Assembly (NCBI GenBank): GCA_002427815.1
Contig: DIZF01000007.1
Location: forward strand, 106,746 to 170,745
DNA: 64,000 bases
Direction of reading: 5' to 3'
From: Ramlibacter tataouinensis
GTDB taxonomy: Bacteria > Pseudomonadota > Gammaproteobacteria > Burkholderiales > Burkholderiaceae_C
Both the position numbers and the translations under genes were made by a program. Each line of letters begins with the position of its first letter. Positions within the stretch are counted from its first letter, which is position 1. This document shows, one piece after another, positions 53,229-64,000 of the stretch. The notes below the pieces were generated by a model. That model worked only from the letters and a program-made list of their open reading frames with translations. It was not told where the DNA came from and ran no database searches.

Positions 53229-55562
53229 CTACTCGACCCGTTCAATCGAAGTCGGCTTGAACCCGAGGTCCGCGGTCTTGCCCTTGCGGCCGCGCGCGGT
53301 CTTGGCGTTGTTCAGCGAGCGGATCTCCAGCGTCTCTTCGCGCTCCTTGCCGCCGCGGCCGATGCCGGAGATCTTCACGCTGCGCGTGTACGCCGCGGCG
53401 CCGGCCAGCGTGTCCTTGGCGTCCAGGTCGATCAACATCAGGCCGCGCCCGCCATTGACCATGGGCTTGAGCTCGCCGATCTCGAAAGTGAGGATGCGAC
53501 CGCCCGTCGAAGCGCAGGCGACATGGGTTGCGGGTGCTTGCGGCGGCACACTCGCGGGCGAAGGGCGGCACACAGTTTCGCCGGCCCCGCAACTGATGAA
53601 GGCCTTGCCCGCCTTCAGCCGCGACATCATGTTCTCGACCGTCGCCAGGAAACCGTAGCCCCCGGAACTGCTCAGCAACAACCAGGCAGCGGGCGCGCCG
53701 GCGAAATAGTGGAGCAGTTGCGTGCCCGGCTCCAGTTCGACGAGCGTCGTCACGGGCTGGCCGTCACCGCGCGCACCGGGCAGGACCGACACCGGCACGG
53801 TGTAGACGCGGCCGTTGCTGCCGAACGCCATCAGGGTATCGACGGTACGGCACTCGAACGTGCCGTAGAGACCATCGCCCGCCTTGAAGGCGAAACTCGC
53901 CGCCTCGTGGCCATGACCCTGGCGCGCGCGCACCCAGCCTTTTTGCGAGACGACCACCGTCACCGGCTCGTCGATCACCCGGATCTCGGCCATGGCTTTC
54001 TTCTCGGTCTGGATCAAGGTGCGGCGCGGGTCGGCGAACTGCCTGGCATCCTGCTCGATCTCCTTGATCATCAGGCGGCGCAGCGCCGCCGGACTGCCGA
54101 GGATGTCCTCGAGCCGCTTCTGTTCTTCGCGCAGTTCCTTGAGTTCCTGCTCGATCTTGATCGCTTCCAGCCGGGCCAGTTGGCGCAGCCGGATTTCCAG
54201 GATGTCCTCGGCCTGGCGGTCGCTCAGGCCAAAGCGTGCGATCAGCGCGGCCTTGGGCTCGTCGCTGCGGCGGATGATGGCGATCACCTCGTCGATGTTC
54301 AGCAGCACCAGCTGCCGGCCCTCGAGGATGTGAATGCGATCGGTGACCTTGCCCAGCCGATGCCGCGAGCGCCGCTCGATGGTGGCCTGCCGGAAGGCGA
54401 TCCACTCCAGCAGCATCTGGCGCAGAGACTTCTGCACCGGCTTGCCGTCCAGCCCGATCGAGGTGAGGTTGATCGGCGATGAACTCTCGAGGCTGGTATG
54501 CGCCAGCAGCGTGGTGATGAGATCCGACTGTTCGATGCGGCTGGTCTTGGGTTCGAACACCAGGCGCACTGCCGCGTCCTTGCTCGATTCGTCGCGCACC
54601 GTGTCGACCACGGCCAGCACGGTCTGCTTGAGCTGCACCTGTTCCTGGCCGAGCGCCTTCTTGCCGGCCCGGACCTTGGGATTGGTCAATTCCTCGATTT
54701 CTTCCAGCACCCTCTGCGTGCTCACGCCCGGCGGCAACTCGGTCACGACCAGTTGCCATTGGCCGCGCGCCAGCTCCTCGATCTTCCAGCGCGCCCGCAC
54801 CTTCAGCGATCCGCGCCCGGTGCGATACGCCTCGGCGATGTCGGCCGCGGGGCTGATGATCTGGCCGCCGCCGGGGTAGTCGGGTCCGGGCAGCAAGCCG
54901 AGCAGTTCCGCGTCGTCGAGATTGGCATTCTTGATCAGCGCCACGCAGGCGTCGGCCACTTCGCGCAGGTTGTGGCTCGGAATCTCGGTGGCCAGGCCGA
55001 CGGCGATCCCGCTCGCGCCGTTCAGCAGCGTGAAGGGCAGGCGCGCCGGCAATTGCTGCGGCTCCTGCGTGCTGCCGTCGTAGTTGGGAATGAAGGCTAC
55101 CGTGCCCTCGTCGATTTCATCGAGCAGCAGGTTGGTGATGCGCGCCAGCCGCGCTTCGGTGTAGCGCATGGCCGCGGCGCCGTCGCCGTCGCGGCTGCCG
55201 AAGTTGCCATGCCCGTCGATCAGCGGATAGCGCTGCGAAAAGTCCTGCGCCATGCGCACCAGGGCGTCGTACGCGGCCTGGTCCCCGTGCGGATGGAAGC
55301 GGCCCAGCACATCGCCCACCACCCGCGCGCTCTTCACCGGCCGGGCACCGGCGGCGCCGGTGAAACCCAGGCCCATGCGCGACATGGAATACAGGATGCG
55401 GCGCTGCACGGGCTTTTGCCCGTCGCACACGTCCGGCAGCGCGCGGCCCTTTACAACGCTGAGCGCATATTCCAGGTACGCGCGCTGCGCATACGAGGCG
55501 AGGTCGAGCTCGGTGTCGTCGCCACCGTCGTCGCTGTTGAAGGAAATCAGTTCTTGTTCCAT
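53229..55562 (-). CDS. parC: DNA topoisomerase IV subunit A
   Basis: A 777-residue protein. The breakage-reunion domain begins [20 protein letters not shown], cut to [17 protein letters not shown]. It has the quinolone-region [20 protein letters not shown] (cut to GRFHPHGD) and catalytic Tyr134 in [10 protein letters not shown]. The C-terminal domain has degenerate beta-pinwheel repeats. With ParE it decatenates daughter chromosomes. It is the last gene of a parE-GNAT-SLT-parC series, 55 bp after the transglycosylase, and ends 61 bp from the large palindrome. Confidence 0.95.
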   Translation of the reverse strand: MEQELISFNSDDGGDDTELDLASYAQRAYLEYALSVVKGRALPDVCDGQKPVQRRILYSMSRMGLGFTGAAGARPVKSARVVGDVLGRFHPHGDQAAYDALVRMAQDFSQRYPLIDGHGNFGSRDGDGAAAMRYTEARLARITNLLLDEIDEGTVAFIPNYDGSTQEPQQLPARLPFTLLNGASGIAVGLATEIPSHNLREVADACVALIKNANLDDAELLGLLPGPDYPGGGQIISPAADIAEAYRTGRGSLKVRARWKIEELARGQWQLVVTELPPGVSTQRVLEEIEELTNPKVRAGKKALGQEQVQLKQTVLAVVDTVRDESSKDAAVRLVFEPKTSRIEQSDLITTLLAHTSLESSSPINLTSIGLDGKPVQKSLRQMLLEWIAFRQATIERRSRHRLGKVTDRIHILEGRQLVLLNIDEVIAIIRRSDEPKAALIARFGLSDRQAEDILEIRLRQLARLEAIKIEQELKELREEQKRLEDILGSPAALRRLMIKEIEQDARQFADPRRTLIQTEKKAMAEIRVIDEPVTVVVSQKGWVRARQGHGHEAASFAFKAGDGLYGTFECRTVDTLMAFGSNGRVYTVPVSVLPGARGDGQPVTTLVELEPGTQLLHYFAGAPAAWLLLSSSGGYGFLATVENMMSRLKAGKAFISCGAGETVCRPSPASVPPQAPATHVACASTGGRILTFEIGELKPMVNGGRGLMLIDLDAKDTLAGAAAYTRSVKISGIGRGGKEREETLEIRSLNNAKTARGRKGKTADLGFKPTSIERVE

Positions 55563-55617
55563 GGGATGCGAGAGCCGAAAATTCTCAGCTCTGGATTGTC
55601 AGGCCTGCCGGCCAGGG

Positions 55618-56454
55618 TCATTCAGGCCCGGTCTTGCTTTCGGCCTGCGCTGCCACCGCCAGCGGCAAGGCCGCCGGCTGGCCCGCCGGCAGGTTGCCTC
55701 GGCCCACGGCGCCACCCACGGGCAGTTCCATGCGGACGCGGCTGGGCGAGCGGCCGCCCGCGGACATCGACGGCGGTTTGAGCATCGCGTAGAGCTGCAT
55801 CACGGTCTTCACGTAATTCTGGGTCTCGCGATAGTTCGGCACCTGGTTGCCCGCGCGCTGCACGGCGCCCTCGCCAGCGTTGTAGGCGGCCAGCGCCAAC
55901 TCCAGCCGACCGGCGTACAGGTCGAGCAGGTAACGCAGATAACGCGAACCGGTCTTGATGTTGGTGCGGGGATCGGCCAGCTTCTTTTCCACCGTGGCCT
56001 TGCGGTCGCGCGCCACCCCGTATCGCTGCGCCGTGGCCGGCATGACCTGCATCAGGCCCACCGCGCCCCTGGGCGAGACCGCGGCGGCATCGAAACCCGA
56101 CTCGGTCGCGATCAACGCCTGCAGCAATTCGTAGTCGATGTGCTGCACCTGCGAGGCTTCGCGCAGGTGGTGCTTGATCTGCAGGTAGCTGGGCGAAATC
56201 TCGAAAAAGGCGATCAGCTTCGGCGGCGCGGTAGGCACATTGACAGCGCGTGGCGTGCCCAGCCCGTGCGCGGTGTCGAAGCTTTCACCACCGCGGAAGA
56301 ACAGTTCATAGCGGTCGTCCACCTGCTCGGCGGCGAAGTGCGCGACGCCCTTGTCATCGACGAAGCCCCAGACCTCGGCATGTGCCGCGCTCGCCAACGC
56401 CAATGACAGCAACGCGCCGGCCAGCCACGCCTGGAGACGCCGGCGCGGCTTCAT
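55618..56454 (-). CDS. Lytic transglycosylase (SLT domain) with N-terminal signal peptide
   Basis: A 278-residue periplasmic protein. The signal peptide ends near Ala26 (ASAAHA). A short segment EVWGFVDDKGVAHFAAEQVD, cut to VWGFVDDKGVAHFA, resembles a DUF4124-like module. The SLT domain has catalytic Glu118 in LIATESGFD, then SPRGAVGLMQVMPATA and LALAAYNAGEGAV. The tail is Pro/Gly/Ala-rich. It cleaves peptidoglycan glycan strands. ATG 56454 gives a 4-bp overlap with the GNAT stop. Confidence 0.9.
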   Translation of the reverse strand: MKPRRRLQAWLAGALLSLALASAAHAEVWGFVDDKGVAHFAAEQVDDRYELFFRGGESFDTAHGLGTPRAVNVPTAPPKLIAFFEISPSYLQIKHHLREASQVQHIDYELLQALIATESGFDAAAVSPRGAVGLMQVMPATAQRYGVARDRKATVEKKLADPRTNIKTGSRYLRYLLDLYAGRLELALAAYNAGEGAVQRAGNQVPNYRETQNYVKTVMQLYAMLKPPSMSAGGRSPSRVRMELPVGGAVGRGNLPAGQPAALPLAVAAQAESKTGPE

Positions 56455-57011
56455 GCGCGCAGCTCCAGCCCCAGGCCGCGCCGTCCGGTGAACTCCGGCC
56501 GCAGCATCGACATCACGATGAGGGTGTCGAAGCCGTCCGCCACCTTCACCGCATCGCGCAGCTCGCCTTCGACCACGAAGCCTTCGCTGTCGTAGAGCGC
56601 CTTGGCGCGGCTGTTGCGCGCCTTCACGTCGAGCCAGAAGCGATGCGCGCCCAGGTCGTCGAAAGCCACTTTCTTGGCCACGCGCAGCGCCGCCCGGCCG
56701 AAGCCGGAGCCCTTGGCCTGCACCACCATCCGCTTGAGCTCCAGCGACTGGTTCTGGCTGCGGCACCCGATCAGGATCAGGAACCCCACGGCATCGAGTT
56801 CCGGCCCGCCCTCGATGATGAAGTGGCGGAAATCGGGAAAGCGGATGGCGGCCTCGTGCTGGGTGCGTTCCCACGGCGTGATGAAGGCCAGGTTCTCCGC
56901 GTCCTGCTCGAGCGAGAGCACGAACTCGAGATCGCTGGTCATCGTCGGGCGCAGCCGCACCCGGGCGGTGGTCCGGTCGGGCGAGCTGGCGGCGAAATTG
57001 GCGGCGGTCAT
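56451..57011 (-). CDS. GNAT-family N-acetyltransferase
   Basis: A 186-residue acetyltransferase of the RimJ/RimL-like branch. It shows RVRLRPTMTSDLEFVLSLEQ (cut to VRLRPTMTSDLEFVL), ELDAVGFLIL, the acetyl-CoA loop QAKGSGFGRAALR and LDVKARNSRAKALYDSEGFV (cut to NSRAKALYDSEGF). The acceptor is unknown. It begins 7 bp after parE and overlaps the transglycosylase by 4 bp, so it is expressed with the topoisomerase IV genes. Confidence 0.87.
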   Translation of the reverse strand: MTAANFAASSPDRTTARVRLRPTMTSDLEFVLSLEQDAENLAFITPWERTQHEAAIRFPDFRHFIIEGGPELDAVGFLILIGCRSQNQSLELKRMVVQAKGSGFGRAALRVAKKVAFDDLGAHRFWLDVKARNSRAKALYDSEGFVVEGELRDAVKVADGFDTLIVMSMLRPEFTGRRGLGLELRA

Positions 57012-57018
57012 TGTTTGA

Positions 57019-58986
<1,968 letters not shown>

Positions 58987-59020
58987 GGATGCCTGATTGT
59001 AGTCGGGCCGGGTCGAAATA

Positions 59021-59036
59021 CTGTACGGACATACAG
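59021..59036. promoter_or_regulatory. LexA-like box between parE and an MFS gene
   Basis: CTGT-N8-ACAG with extended flanks (TACTGTAC and ATACAG). It lies 34 bp upstream of parE and 84 bp upstream of the divergent MFS start. A chance match is possible: I estimate well under one to about one exact CTGT-N8-ACAG match per 64 kb at this GC content. Confidence 0.45.
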
Positions 59037-59120
59037 AATCGCCCCTCGTATCCTGATCGCCAACGGCTGGCAATGACACCTGTGCCGGCAGCCGTTATGG
59101 GCTTTCGGTAAAGTCGCCGC

Positions 59121-60341
59121 ATGCAAGCCAGCGTCCCCCAGAAGCTCTCCATGGTCCAGGTGCTCGCCTGCGGCGCCGCCATCGTCACCCTGTCCATGGG
59201 CATCCGCCACGGCTTCGGCCTCTGGCTCCAACCCATCACCCAGGCGCAGGGTTGGACGCGCGAGACCTTCGCTTTCGCACTGGCCATCCAGAACCTCACC
59301 TGGGGCTTTTTCGGCATCTTCGCCGGGATGGTCGCCGACCGCTTCGGCGCGTTCCGGGTGCTGATCGTCGGAGCCTTGCTCTACGCCGCGGGGCTGGCGG
59401 GGATGGCGCTGTCGCCCACGGGTCTCGTCTTCACCCTGACGGCCGGCATCCTGATCGGCGCGGCCCAGGCCGGCACGACCTACGCCGTCGTCTATGGCGT
59501 CATCGGCCGCCAGATCGACCCGGCCCAACGCTCCTGGGCCATGGGGGTTGCGGCCGCTGCCGGTTCCTTCGGCCAGTTCCTGATGGTGCCGGTCGAGGGC
59601 TTCCTGATCAGCGGTTTCGGCTGGCAGCAAGCGCTGCTGGCCCTCGGCGTGGCCGTGCTCCTGATCGGCCCGCTGGCCTTCGGCCTGCGCGAACCGGGGT
59701 TTGCCGGCGGCGCCGCGCCGCGGCGCGACCAGACCATCCTGCAGGCGCTGCGCGAAGCGTTCAAGTACCCGAGCTTCCAGCTGCTGATGGCCGGCTACTT
59801 CGTCTGCGGCTTCCAGGTGGTGTTCATCGGCGTGCACATGCCCAGCTACCTGAAGGACAAGGGCCTGTCGCCGCAGGTGGCCAGCTATGCACTCGCACTC
59901 ATCGGGCTGTTCAACGTGATCGGGACCTATGTCGCCGGCACCCTGGGCCAGAAACTGGCCCGGCGCAAGATCCTGGCCTTCATTTACCTGAGCCGATCGG
60001 TCGCGATCGCGCTGTTCCTGTGGGCACCGCTGTCGCCGCTGTCGGTCTATGTCTTCGCCGGCGTCATCGGGCTGCTGTGGTTGTCCACGGTGCCGCCGAC
60101 CAATGCAATCATCGCCCAGATCTTCGGCGTGGCGCACCTGTCCATGCTGGGCGGCTTCGCCTTCTTCAGCCACCAGATCGGCTCGTTCATGGGCGTCTGG
60201 CTGGGCGGTTACCTCTACGACCGCACCGGCAGCTACGATGGGGTCTGGTACATCGCCATTGCGCTGGGCATCTTCGCAGCCATCGTGAACCTGCCGGTAC
60301 GCGAGGCCCCGATTTCGCGGCGGATGCCGCAGGCCGCCTGA
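59121..60341 (+). CDS. Major facilitator superfamily transporter (oxalate:formate/monocarboxylate-like)
   Basis: A 406-residue carrier with about twelve membrane helices. GMVADRFGAFRVLIVG is the MFS motif after the second helix, and SMGIRHGFGLWLQP resembles the OFA/monocarboxylate branch. The central loop (about 190-210) is charged. It probably moves a small organic acid, but the substrate is unknown. It is divergent from parE, and a 43-residue membrane peptide gene follows after 12 bp. Confidence 0.87.
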   Translation: MQASVPQKLSMVQVLACGAAIVTLSMGIRHGFGLWLQPITQAQGWTRETFAFALAIQNLTWGFFGIFAGMVADRFGAFRVLIVGALLYAAGLAGMALSPTGLVFTLTAGILIGAAQAGTTYAVVYGVIGRQIDPAQRSWAMGVAAAAGSFGQFLMVPVEGFLISGFGWQQALLALGVAVLLIGPLAFGLREPGFAGGAAPRRDQTILQALREAFKYPSFQLLMAGYFVCGFQVVFIGVHMPSYLKDKGLSPQVASYALALIGLFNVIGTYVAGTLGQKLARRKILAFIYLSRSVAIALFLWAPLSPLSVYVFAGVIGLLWLSTVPPTNAIIAQIFGVAHLSMLGGFAFFSHQIGSFMGVWLGGYLYDRTGSYDGVWYIAIALGIFAAIVNLPVREAPISRRMPQAA

Positions 60342-60353
60342 TCCAACGACACC

Positions 60354-60485
60354 ATGACGCTGCGCGCACGCAAGTTCCTGGCCTACGCCGCCGCTATCGC
60401 GGTTCTGTTGGCGGTGTTTGTGCTGTACACGCGGCCGCAGATCATGGTGACGCTGGCCGAGCAGATCTGGTTCTGCTTCCGCTAG
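60354..60485 (+). CDS. Small single-pass membrane protein (43 residues)
   Basis: The ATG at 60354 opens a 43-codon frame: a basic start (TLRARKF), one hydrophobic helix (about residues 9-24) and the C-terminal part RPQIMVTLAEQIWFCFR. It lies 12 bp after the MFS stop and 34 bp before the SDR gene in the same direction. A short purine-poor upstream region gives only weak ribosome-site support. The function is unknown. It is kept because of its clean membrane-peptide composition and operon spacing. Confidence 0.6.
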   Translation: MTLRARKFLAYAAAIAVLLAVFVLYTRPQIMVTLAEQIWFCFR

Positions 60486-60519
60486 TTCACGCGGCGGTTT
60501 CTGCGCTACGCTGCGAGCC

Positions 60520-61332
60520 ATGAAAACGTTCGTCATCACCGGCGCCTCGGACGGCATCGGCGCCGAAATGGCATGCCAGATCGCCCAGGCGCACGGCGCG
60601 GATGGCGCCATCGTGCTCGCGGCGCGCAACCGGGACAAGCTCGAAACGGTCGCTGCGCAGTGCCGCAAATATGGGGCGTCGGTCCAGGTCGTGCCCACCA
60701 ACGTCGCCGACGAGGGGCAATGCCGGGCGCTGATCGATCAGGCGGCCAGGCACTGCGGGCGTATCGACGTCCTCATCAACAATGCCGGGGTCTCGGCCCA
60801 GGCGTTGTTCGAGGACGTGAAGGCGCAAGACCTGCATTGGTACGAACAGCTCATGAAGGTCAACCTCTGGGGCAGCGTCTGGTGCACCCATGCGGCCCTG
60901 CCGCACCTCAAGGCCAGCTGCGGCCGCATCGTGGCGGTGTCCTCGCTGGCCGGCCTGGTGGGCGTGCCCGGCCGCACTGCCTACAGTGCGACGAAATTCG
61001 CGATGACCGGCTTTTTCGAGGCGTTGCGGGCCGAACTCAAGGACAGCGGCGTCAGCGTCACCACCGCCTACCCCGGCGTGGTGGCCACACGGATCCGTTA
61101 CCACGGCCTCAACGCGCGGGGCGAAGCGGCCGGCGTCAGCGGGCTGAAGGAAGACGATGCGATGAGCACAGCCGAATGCGCCCGTCTCATCATCGCAGGC
61201 ATGAACGGCCGGCGCCGCGAAGTGGTGATGACGACTCGCGGCAAGCTCGGGCGCTTCGTGAAGCTGCTGGCCCCCGGCTGGGTCGAGAAGATGGCGCTCG
61301 CGGCCCTGAAGGTCGAGGCCAGACCGCATTGA
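60520..61332 (+). CDS. Short-chain dehydrogenase/reductase
   Basis: A 270-residue Rossmann-fold oxidoreductase. The cofactor loop is TGASDGIGAEMA (7-18), then NNAG (87-90), with catalytic Ser at 141-142, Tyr155 and Lys159 (YSATK). Arginines following the second strand (ARNRDK) favour NADP(H). The C-terminal region (TTRGKLGRFVKLLAPGWVEK, cut to GKLGRFVKLLAPG) is typical of the DhrB-like/YqjQ branch. The substrate is unknown. The stop overlaps the methyltransferase start by one base. Confidence 0.9.
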   Translation: MKTFVITGASDGIGAEMACQIAQAHGADGAIVLAARNRDKLETVAAQCRKYGASVQVVPTNVADEGQCRALIDQAARHCGRIDVLINNAGVSAQALFEDVKAQDLHWYEQLMKVNLWGSVWCTHAALPHLKASCGRIVAVSSLAGLVGVPGRTAYSATKFAMTGFFEALRAELKDSGVSVTTAYPGVVATRIRYHGLNARGEAAGVSGLKEDDAMSTAECARLIIAGMNGRRREVVMTTRGKLGRFVKLLAPGWVEKMALAALKVEARPH

Positions 61333-61868
61333 TGCACGGAACCGAAACTCCCTCGGCCTGGGTGCAACGCTGGTCGCACCTGGTGCCCGCCGGCGGCCCG
61401 GTGCTGGACGTGGCCTGCGGCGCCGGCCGCCACATGCGCTGGTTCGGGCAGCACGGCCATCCGGTGACGGGTGTCGACCGGTCGCAGGAGGCCATCGCTG
61501 CAGTGGCGGCGCTGGGCGAGGCGCTGTGCGCGGATCTGGAAAACGGTCCCTGGCCCTGGCCCGGCCGCACCTTCGCCAGCGTAATTGTCACCAACTACCT
61601 GTGGCGGCCGCTGTTCCCCACCCTCCTGCAAAGCATTGCAGCGGGCGGCGTCCTGATCTATGAGACCTTCGCCGTCGGCAATGAAACCGTCGGCAAGCCC
61701 GCGCGTCCCGAGTTCCTGTTGCAGCCGGGGGAACTGCTGCGTCTTTGCGAGGGTCTACACGTGGTCGCGTTCGAAGACGGCTACCTGGATGAGCCCGCCC
61801 GATTCGTCCAGCGGATCGCGGCGGTGCGGCGTTCCGGCGGCAGCGCGCTACCGCGCTATCAGCTGTGA
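61332..61868 (+). CDS. Class I SAM-dependent methyltransferase
   Basis: A 178-residue protein. Motif I is [15 protein letters not shown] (about 24-38), GVDRSQEAI supplies the acidic ribose ligand, and [15 protein letters not shown] marks the post-II region. It resembles the TehB/tellurite-resistance-like methyltransferases in size. The acceptor is unknown. It is translationally coupled to the SDR by a one-base overlap (TGATG), suggesting the two act together or are simply co-regulated. Confidence 0.87.
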   Translation: MHGTETPSAWVQRWSHLVPAGGPVLDVACGAGRHMRWFGQHGHPVTGVDRSQEAIAAVAALGEALCADLENGPWPWPGRTFASVIVTNYLWRPLFPTLLQSIAAGGVLIYETFAVGNETVGKPARPEFLLQPGELLRLCEGLHVVAFEDGYLDEPARFVQRIAAVRRSGGSALPRYQL

Positions 61869-61971
61869 ACAGCCGGCCCGAAGCCGACTTCGGCTCGCGT
61901 GCTCGACGCTGCCTGGGCCGGCCGCCGGCAGCGGCTGGGTAGAATCGCTTTTTCCCCGAGAAACCCTGGAC

Positions 61972-62859
61972 ATGACACCGATTACTGGCAGCATCGTGGC
62001 GCTGGTCACGCCGATGCACGAAGACGGCAGCGTGGACTACCCGGCCTTGCGCAAGCTGGTCGACTGGCATATCGCCGAGGGCACCGACTGCATCGGCGTC
62101 GTCGGCACGACCGGCGAGTCACCCACAGTGAACCTGCAGGAGCACCACGAGATCATCCGCGTGGCGGTCGAGCAGGCCAAGCGGCGCGTGCCCATCATGG
62201 CCGGTTGCGGCGCCAACTCCACCGCCGAGGCGATCGAGCTGGCGAAGTACGCCAGGAAGATCGGGGCCGACTGCCAGCTGCAGGTCGTGCCCTATTACAA
62301 CAAGCCCACCCAGGAAGGCCAGTACCTGCACTTCAAGGCCATCGCCGAAGCGGTGGGTGACTTGCCCATGGTCCTGTATAACGTCCCCGGCCGTACCGTT
62401 GCGGATCTGCTGCACGACACGGTGCTGCGCCTGGCGCAGGTGCCGGGCATCGTGGGCATCAAGGAAGCCACCGGCAACGTCGAGCGCGCCCAATGGCTGA
62501 TCCGCGATGTGCCCAAAGGATTCGCCGTGTATTCGGGCGACGACCCGTCGGCCGTGGCGCTGATGCTGTGCGGTGGCCAGGGTAACGTGAGCGTTACTGC
62601 CAACGTGGCGCCGCGCCTGATGCACGAGCTGTGCGTGGCCGCCATCGCGGGGGACGCCAAGCGTGCCATGGAGATTCAGCGCAGGCTGATGCCCGTGCAC
62701 AAGCATTTGTTCGTGGAGGCCAACCCGATCCCCGTGAAGTGGGCGATGGCCCGCATGGGCCTGTGCGGCGGGGCGTTGCGCCTGCCGATGACCCCGCTGT
62801 CGCCGGCGCACGAGGCCACCGTGGAGGCCGCGCTGCGCGCCAGCGGCCTGCTGGCCTGA
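61972..62859 (+). CDS. dapA: 4-hydroxy-tetrahydrodipicolinate synthase
   Basis: A 295-residue TIM-barrel aldolase. The Schiff-base lysine is Lys164 (GIKEATGN), Tyr136 lies in YNVPGRT, and GTTGES (46-50) binds pyruvate. It condenses pyruvate with aspartate semialdehyde in the lysine/diaminopimelate pathway. The ATG at 61972 gives the family start [20 protein letters not shown] -10-like sequence lies about 30 bp upstream. bamC follows after 37 bp, a common order in Burkholderiales. Confidence 0.96.
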   Translation: MTPITGSIVALVTPMHEDGSVDYPALRKLVDWHIAEGTDCIGVVGTTGESPTVNLQEHHEIIRVAVEQAKRRVPIMAGCGANSTAEAIELAKYARKIGADCQLQVVPYYNKPTQEGQYLHFKAIAEAVGDLPMVLYNVPGRTVADLLHDTVLRLAQVPGIVGIKEATGNVERAQWLIRDVPKGFAVYSGDDPSAVALMLCGGQGNVSVTANVAPRLMHELCVAAIAGDAKRAMEIQRRLMPVHKHLFVEANPIPVKWAMARMGLCGGALRLPMTPLSPAHEATVEAALRASGLLA

Positions 62860-62896
62860 GAAGTTTCGACAATCCAATCCTTAAGGGGATGACGTG

Positions 62897-63976
62897 ATGC
62901 AATTTGCAAGACTCGGCGTGCTGGCGACGTGCGCCGCCCTTTCGCTTTCGGCCTGTACGGTGCTGGAGGGCGAAAAAGTCGATTACAAGAGCGCGGGCCG
63001 GGGCGTTGCGCTCGAAGTGCCGCCCGACCTCAACCAGCTGTCGCGCGATTCGCGCTATGCCGTGCCGGGGGGCTCCGTGACAGCCAGCAGTTTCCAGATC
63101 GGCCAGGCCGCCCCGGGCGTGCCCACCGCCGCGTCGACACTCGGCGACGTGCGCATCGAGCGGGACGGTAACCAGCGCTGGCTGGTGGTCAACCGGCCGG
63201 CCGATCAGCTGTGGGGCCCGGTGCGCGATTTCTGGCAGGAGAACGGCTTCCTGCTGGCGCTGGATCAGCCCAACCTCGGCATCATGGAAACCGACTGGGC
63301 TGAAAACCGCGCCAAGATTCCGCAGGATTTCATCCGCAACGCCTTGGGCAAGGCGCTGGACTCGTTCTACTCCACGGCCGAGCGCGACAAATTCCGCACC
63401 CGCCTGGAGCGCACCCCCAGCGGCGGCACCGAGATCTACATCAGCCACCGCGGCATGATGGAGGTCTACAGCAATGAGCGGAAAGACCAGACGGTCTGGC
63501 AACCGCGTCCGACCGACCCCGAGCTGGAAGCCGAATTCCTGCGCCGGCTGATGGTCAAGCTCGGCGTGCCGCAGGAACAATCCAAGGCCCTGATCGCCTC
63601 CGGCGCCGTCAAACCCACTTCGCGTGTCGCAACCGTGGGCAATGTGCCGGTGGTGCAGATCGACGAAGGTTTCGACCGGGCCTGGCGCCGGGTCGGGCTG
63701 GCGCTGGACCGCACCGGTTTCACGGTCGAGGATCGTGACCGCGCCCAGGGCATCTATTTCGTTCGCTATGTCGAGCCGAACGCCGACAAGAAAGACCCCG
63801 GCTTCTTCGCCAAGCTGTTCAGCCGGGACAAGGACACGGCGCCGCTGAAATACCGCATCAGCCTCAAGAGCCAGGGTGAATCGACCACGGTCTCGGTGCT
63901 CAATGCCAACGGCGCGCCCGAAACCTCGACCAATGCGCAGCGCATCGTGAAGGTGATCGCGGACGATCTAAAGTAA
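62897..63976 (+). CDS. bamC: Outer membrane protein assembly factor BamC (NlpB)
   Basis: A 359-residue lipoprotein. The lipobox LSAC places the lipidated Cys at residue 20. It is followed by the conserved unstructured segment VDYKSAGRGVALEVPPDLNQ, cut to YKSAGRGVALEVPPDL, which in BamC contacts BamD. Two helix-grip domains follow. It belongs to the BAM complex that inserts beta-barrel proteins in the outer membrane. ATG 62897 has AAGGGG 8 nt upstream; a GTG at 62894 is an equally placed alternative. The dapA-bamC order supports the call. Confidence 0.92.
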   Translation: MQFARLGVLATCAALSLSACTVLEGEKVDYKSAGRGVALEVPPDLNQLSRDSRYAVPGGSVTASSFQIGQAAPGVPTAASTLGDVRIERDGNQRWLVVNRPADQLWGPVRDFWQENGFLLALDQPNLGIMETDWAENRAKIPQDFIRNALGKALDSFYSTAERDKFRTRLERTPSGGTEIYISHRGMMEVYSNERKDQTVWQPRPTDPELEAEFLRRLMVKLGVPQEQSKALIASGAVKPTSRVATVGNVPVVQIDEGFDRAWRRVGLALDRTGFTVEDRDRAQGIYFVRYVEPNADKKDPGFFAKLFSRDKDTAPLKYRISLKSQGESTTVSVLNANGAPETSTNAQRIVKVIADDLK

Positions 63977-64000
63977 ATGACCTTGCGGGACAGATCAAGA
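63977..64000 (+). CDS. Possible start of a downstream gene (truncated by window end)
   Basis: An ATG directly follows the bamC stop, and eight codons are visible. Burkholderiales often have a metallo-hydrolase gene here, but the visible residues (TLRDRSR) are too few to confirm that. Confidence 0.2.

Noticed and set aside
52880..53260. Short open frames in the ridA-parC gap
   Set aside because: They read through the inverted-repeat arms on both strands and show mirrored, repeat-derived sequence, so they are not genes.

Overview
The window is a 64-kb stretch of GC-rich chromosome with the gene content of a betaproteobacterium of the order Burkholderiales, most like the family Comamonadaceae (Ramlibacter/Variovorax/Polaromonas-type). 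The indications are several branched-chain-type ABC cassettes, FadB-like and acyl-CoA genes, a CioAB-type cytochrome bd, an ATP-grasp/alpha-E/transglutaminase locus, and the dapA-bamC order. This is a judgement from protein families and composition; no 16S gene is present. I see no tRNA, rRNA, CRISPR array, prophage or intact insertion sequence. Almost all sequence is coding.

Layout. 1-510: end of an osmoprotectant-type ABC permease. 527-12144: a catabolic locus with an amidohydrolase divergent from a FadB-like hydratase/dehydrogenase, thiolase, feruloyl-CoA synthetase-like ligase, a complete branched-chain-type ABC importer (with a LivM-LivG fusion) and a MarR regulator. Together they look like uptake and beta-oxidative side-chain degradation of hydroxycinnamates. 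12250-14175: an HxlR-like regulator, an FAH-family enzyme and an FKBP isomerase. 14246-14447: an internally deleted regulator relic. 14518-18452: grpE-dnaK-dnaJ with sigma-32-like promoters. 18658-22899: a membrane protein, a radical SAM protein with a LexA-like box, and cytochrome bd (cydAB). 23401-28057: nitronate monooxygenase, acyl-CoA dehydrogenase and etfBA, preceded by two strong palindromic operators. 28197-31242: MscS channel, enoyl-CoA hydratase and a histone-deacetylase-like protein. 31284-36457: MoxR, DUF58, TgpA-like transglutaminase and MltB. 36482-38934: a split circularly permuted ATP-grasp/alpha-E pair. 38927-43747: comEC (frameshifted near its end by a 13-bp tandem duplication), an MFS carrier and a trypsin-like protein. 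43850-48570: a second liv cassette. 48693-52709: a fused ATP-grasp/alpha-E protein, a transglutaminase and a RidA protein, translationally coupled. 53229-58986: parE, GNAT, lytic transglycosylase and parC. 59121-64000: an MFS carrier, a 43-residue membrane peptide, SDR, methyltransferase, dapA and bamC.

The most notable non-genic structures are two long nested palindromes (22971-23214 and about 52754-53167), each lying between convergent genes, and a set of clear operator-like sites: 1438-1452, 12168-12186, 20352-20367, 28101-28112, 28173-28200 and 59021-59036. The most interesting gene systems are the hydroxycinnamate locus and the two differently organised ATP-grasp/alpha-E modules about 10 kb apart. 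All functions are inferred from sequence families; none is shown by experiment here.
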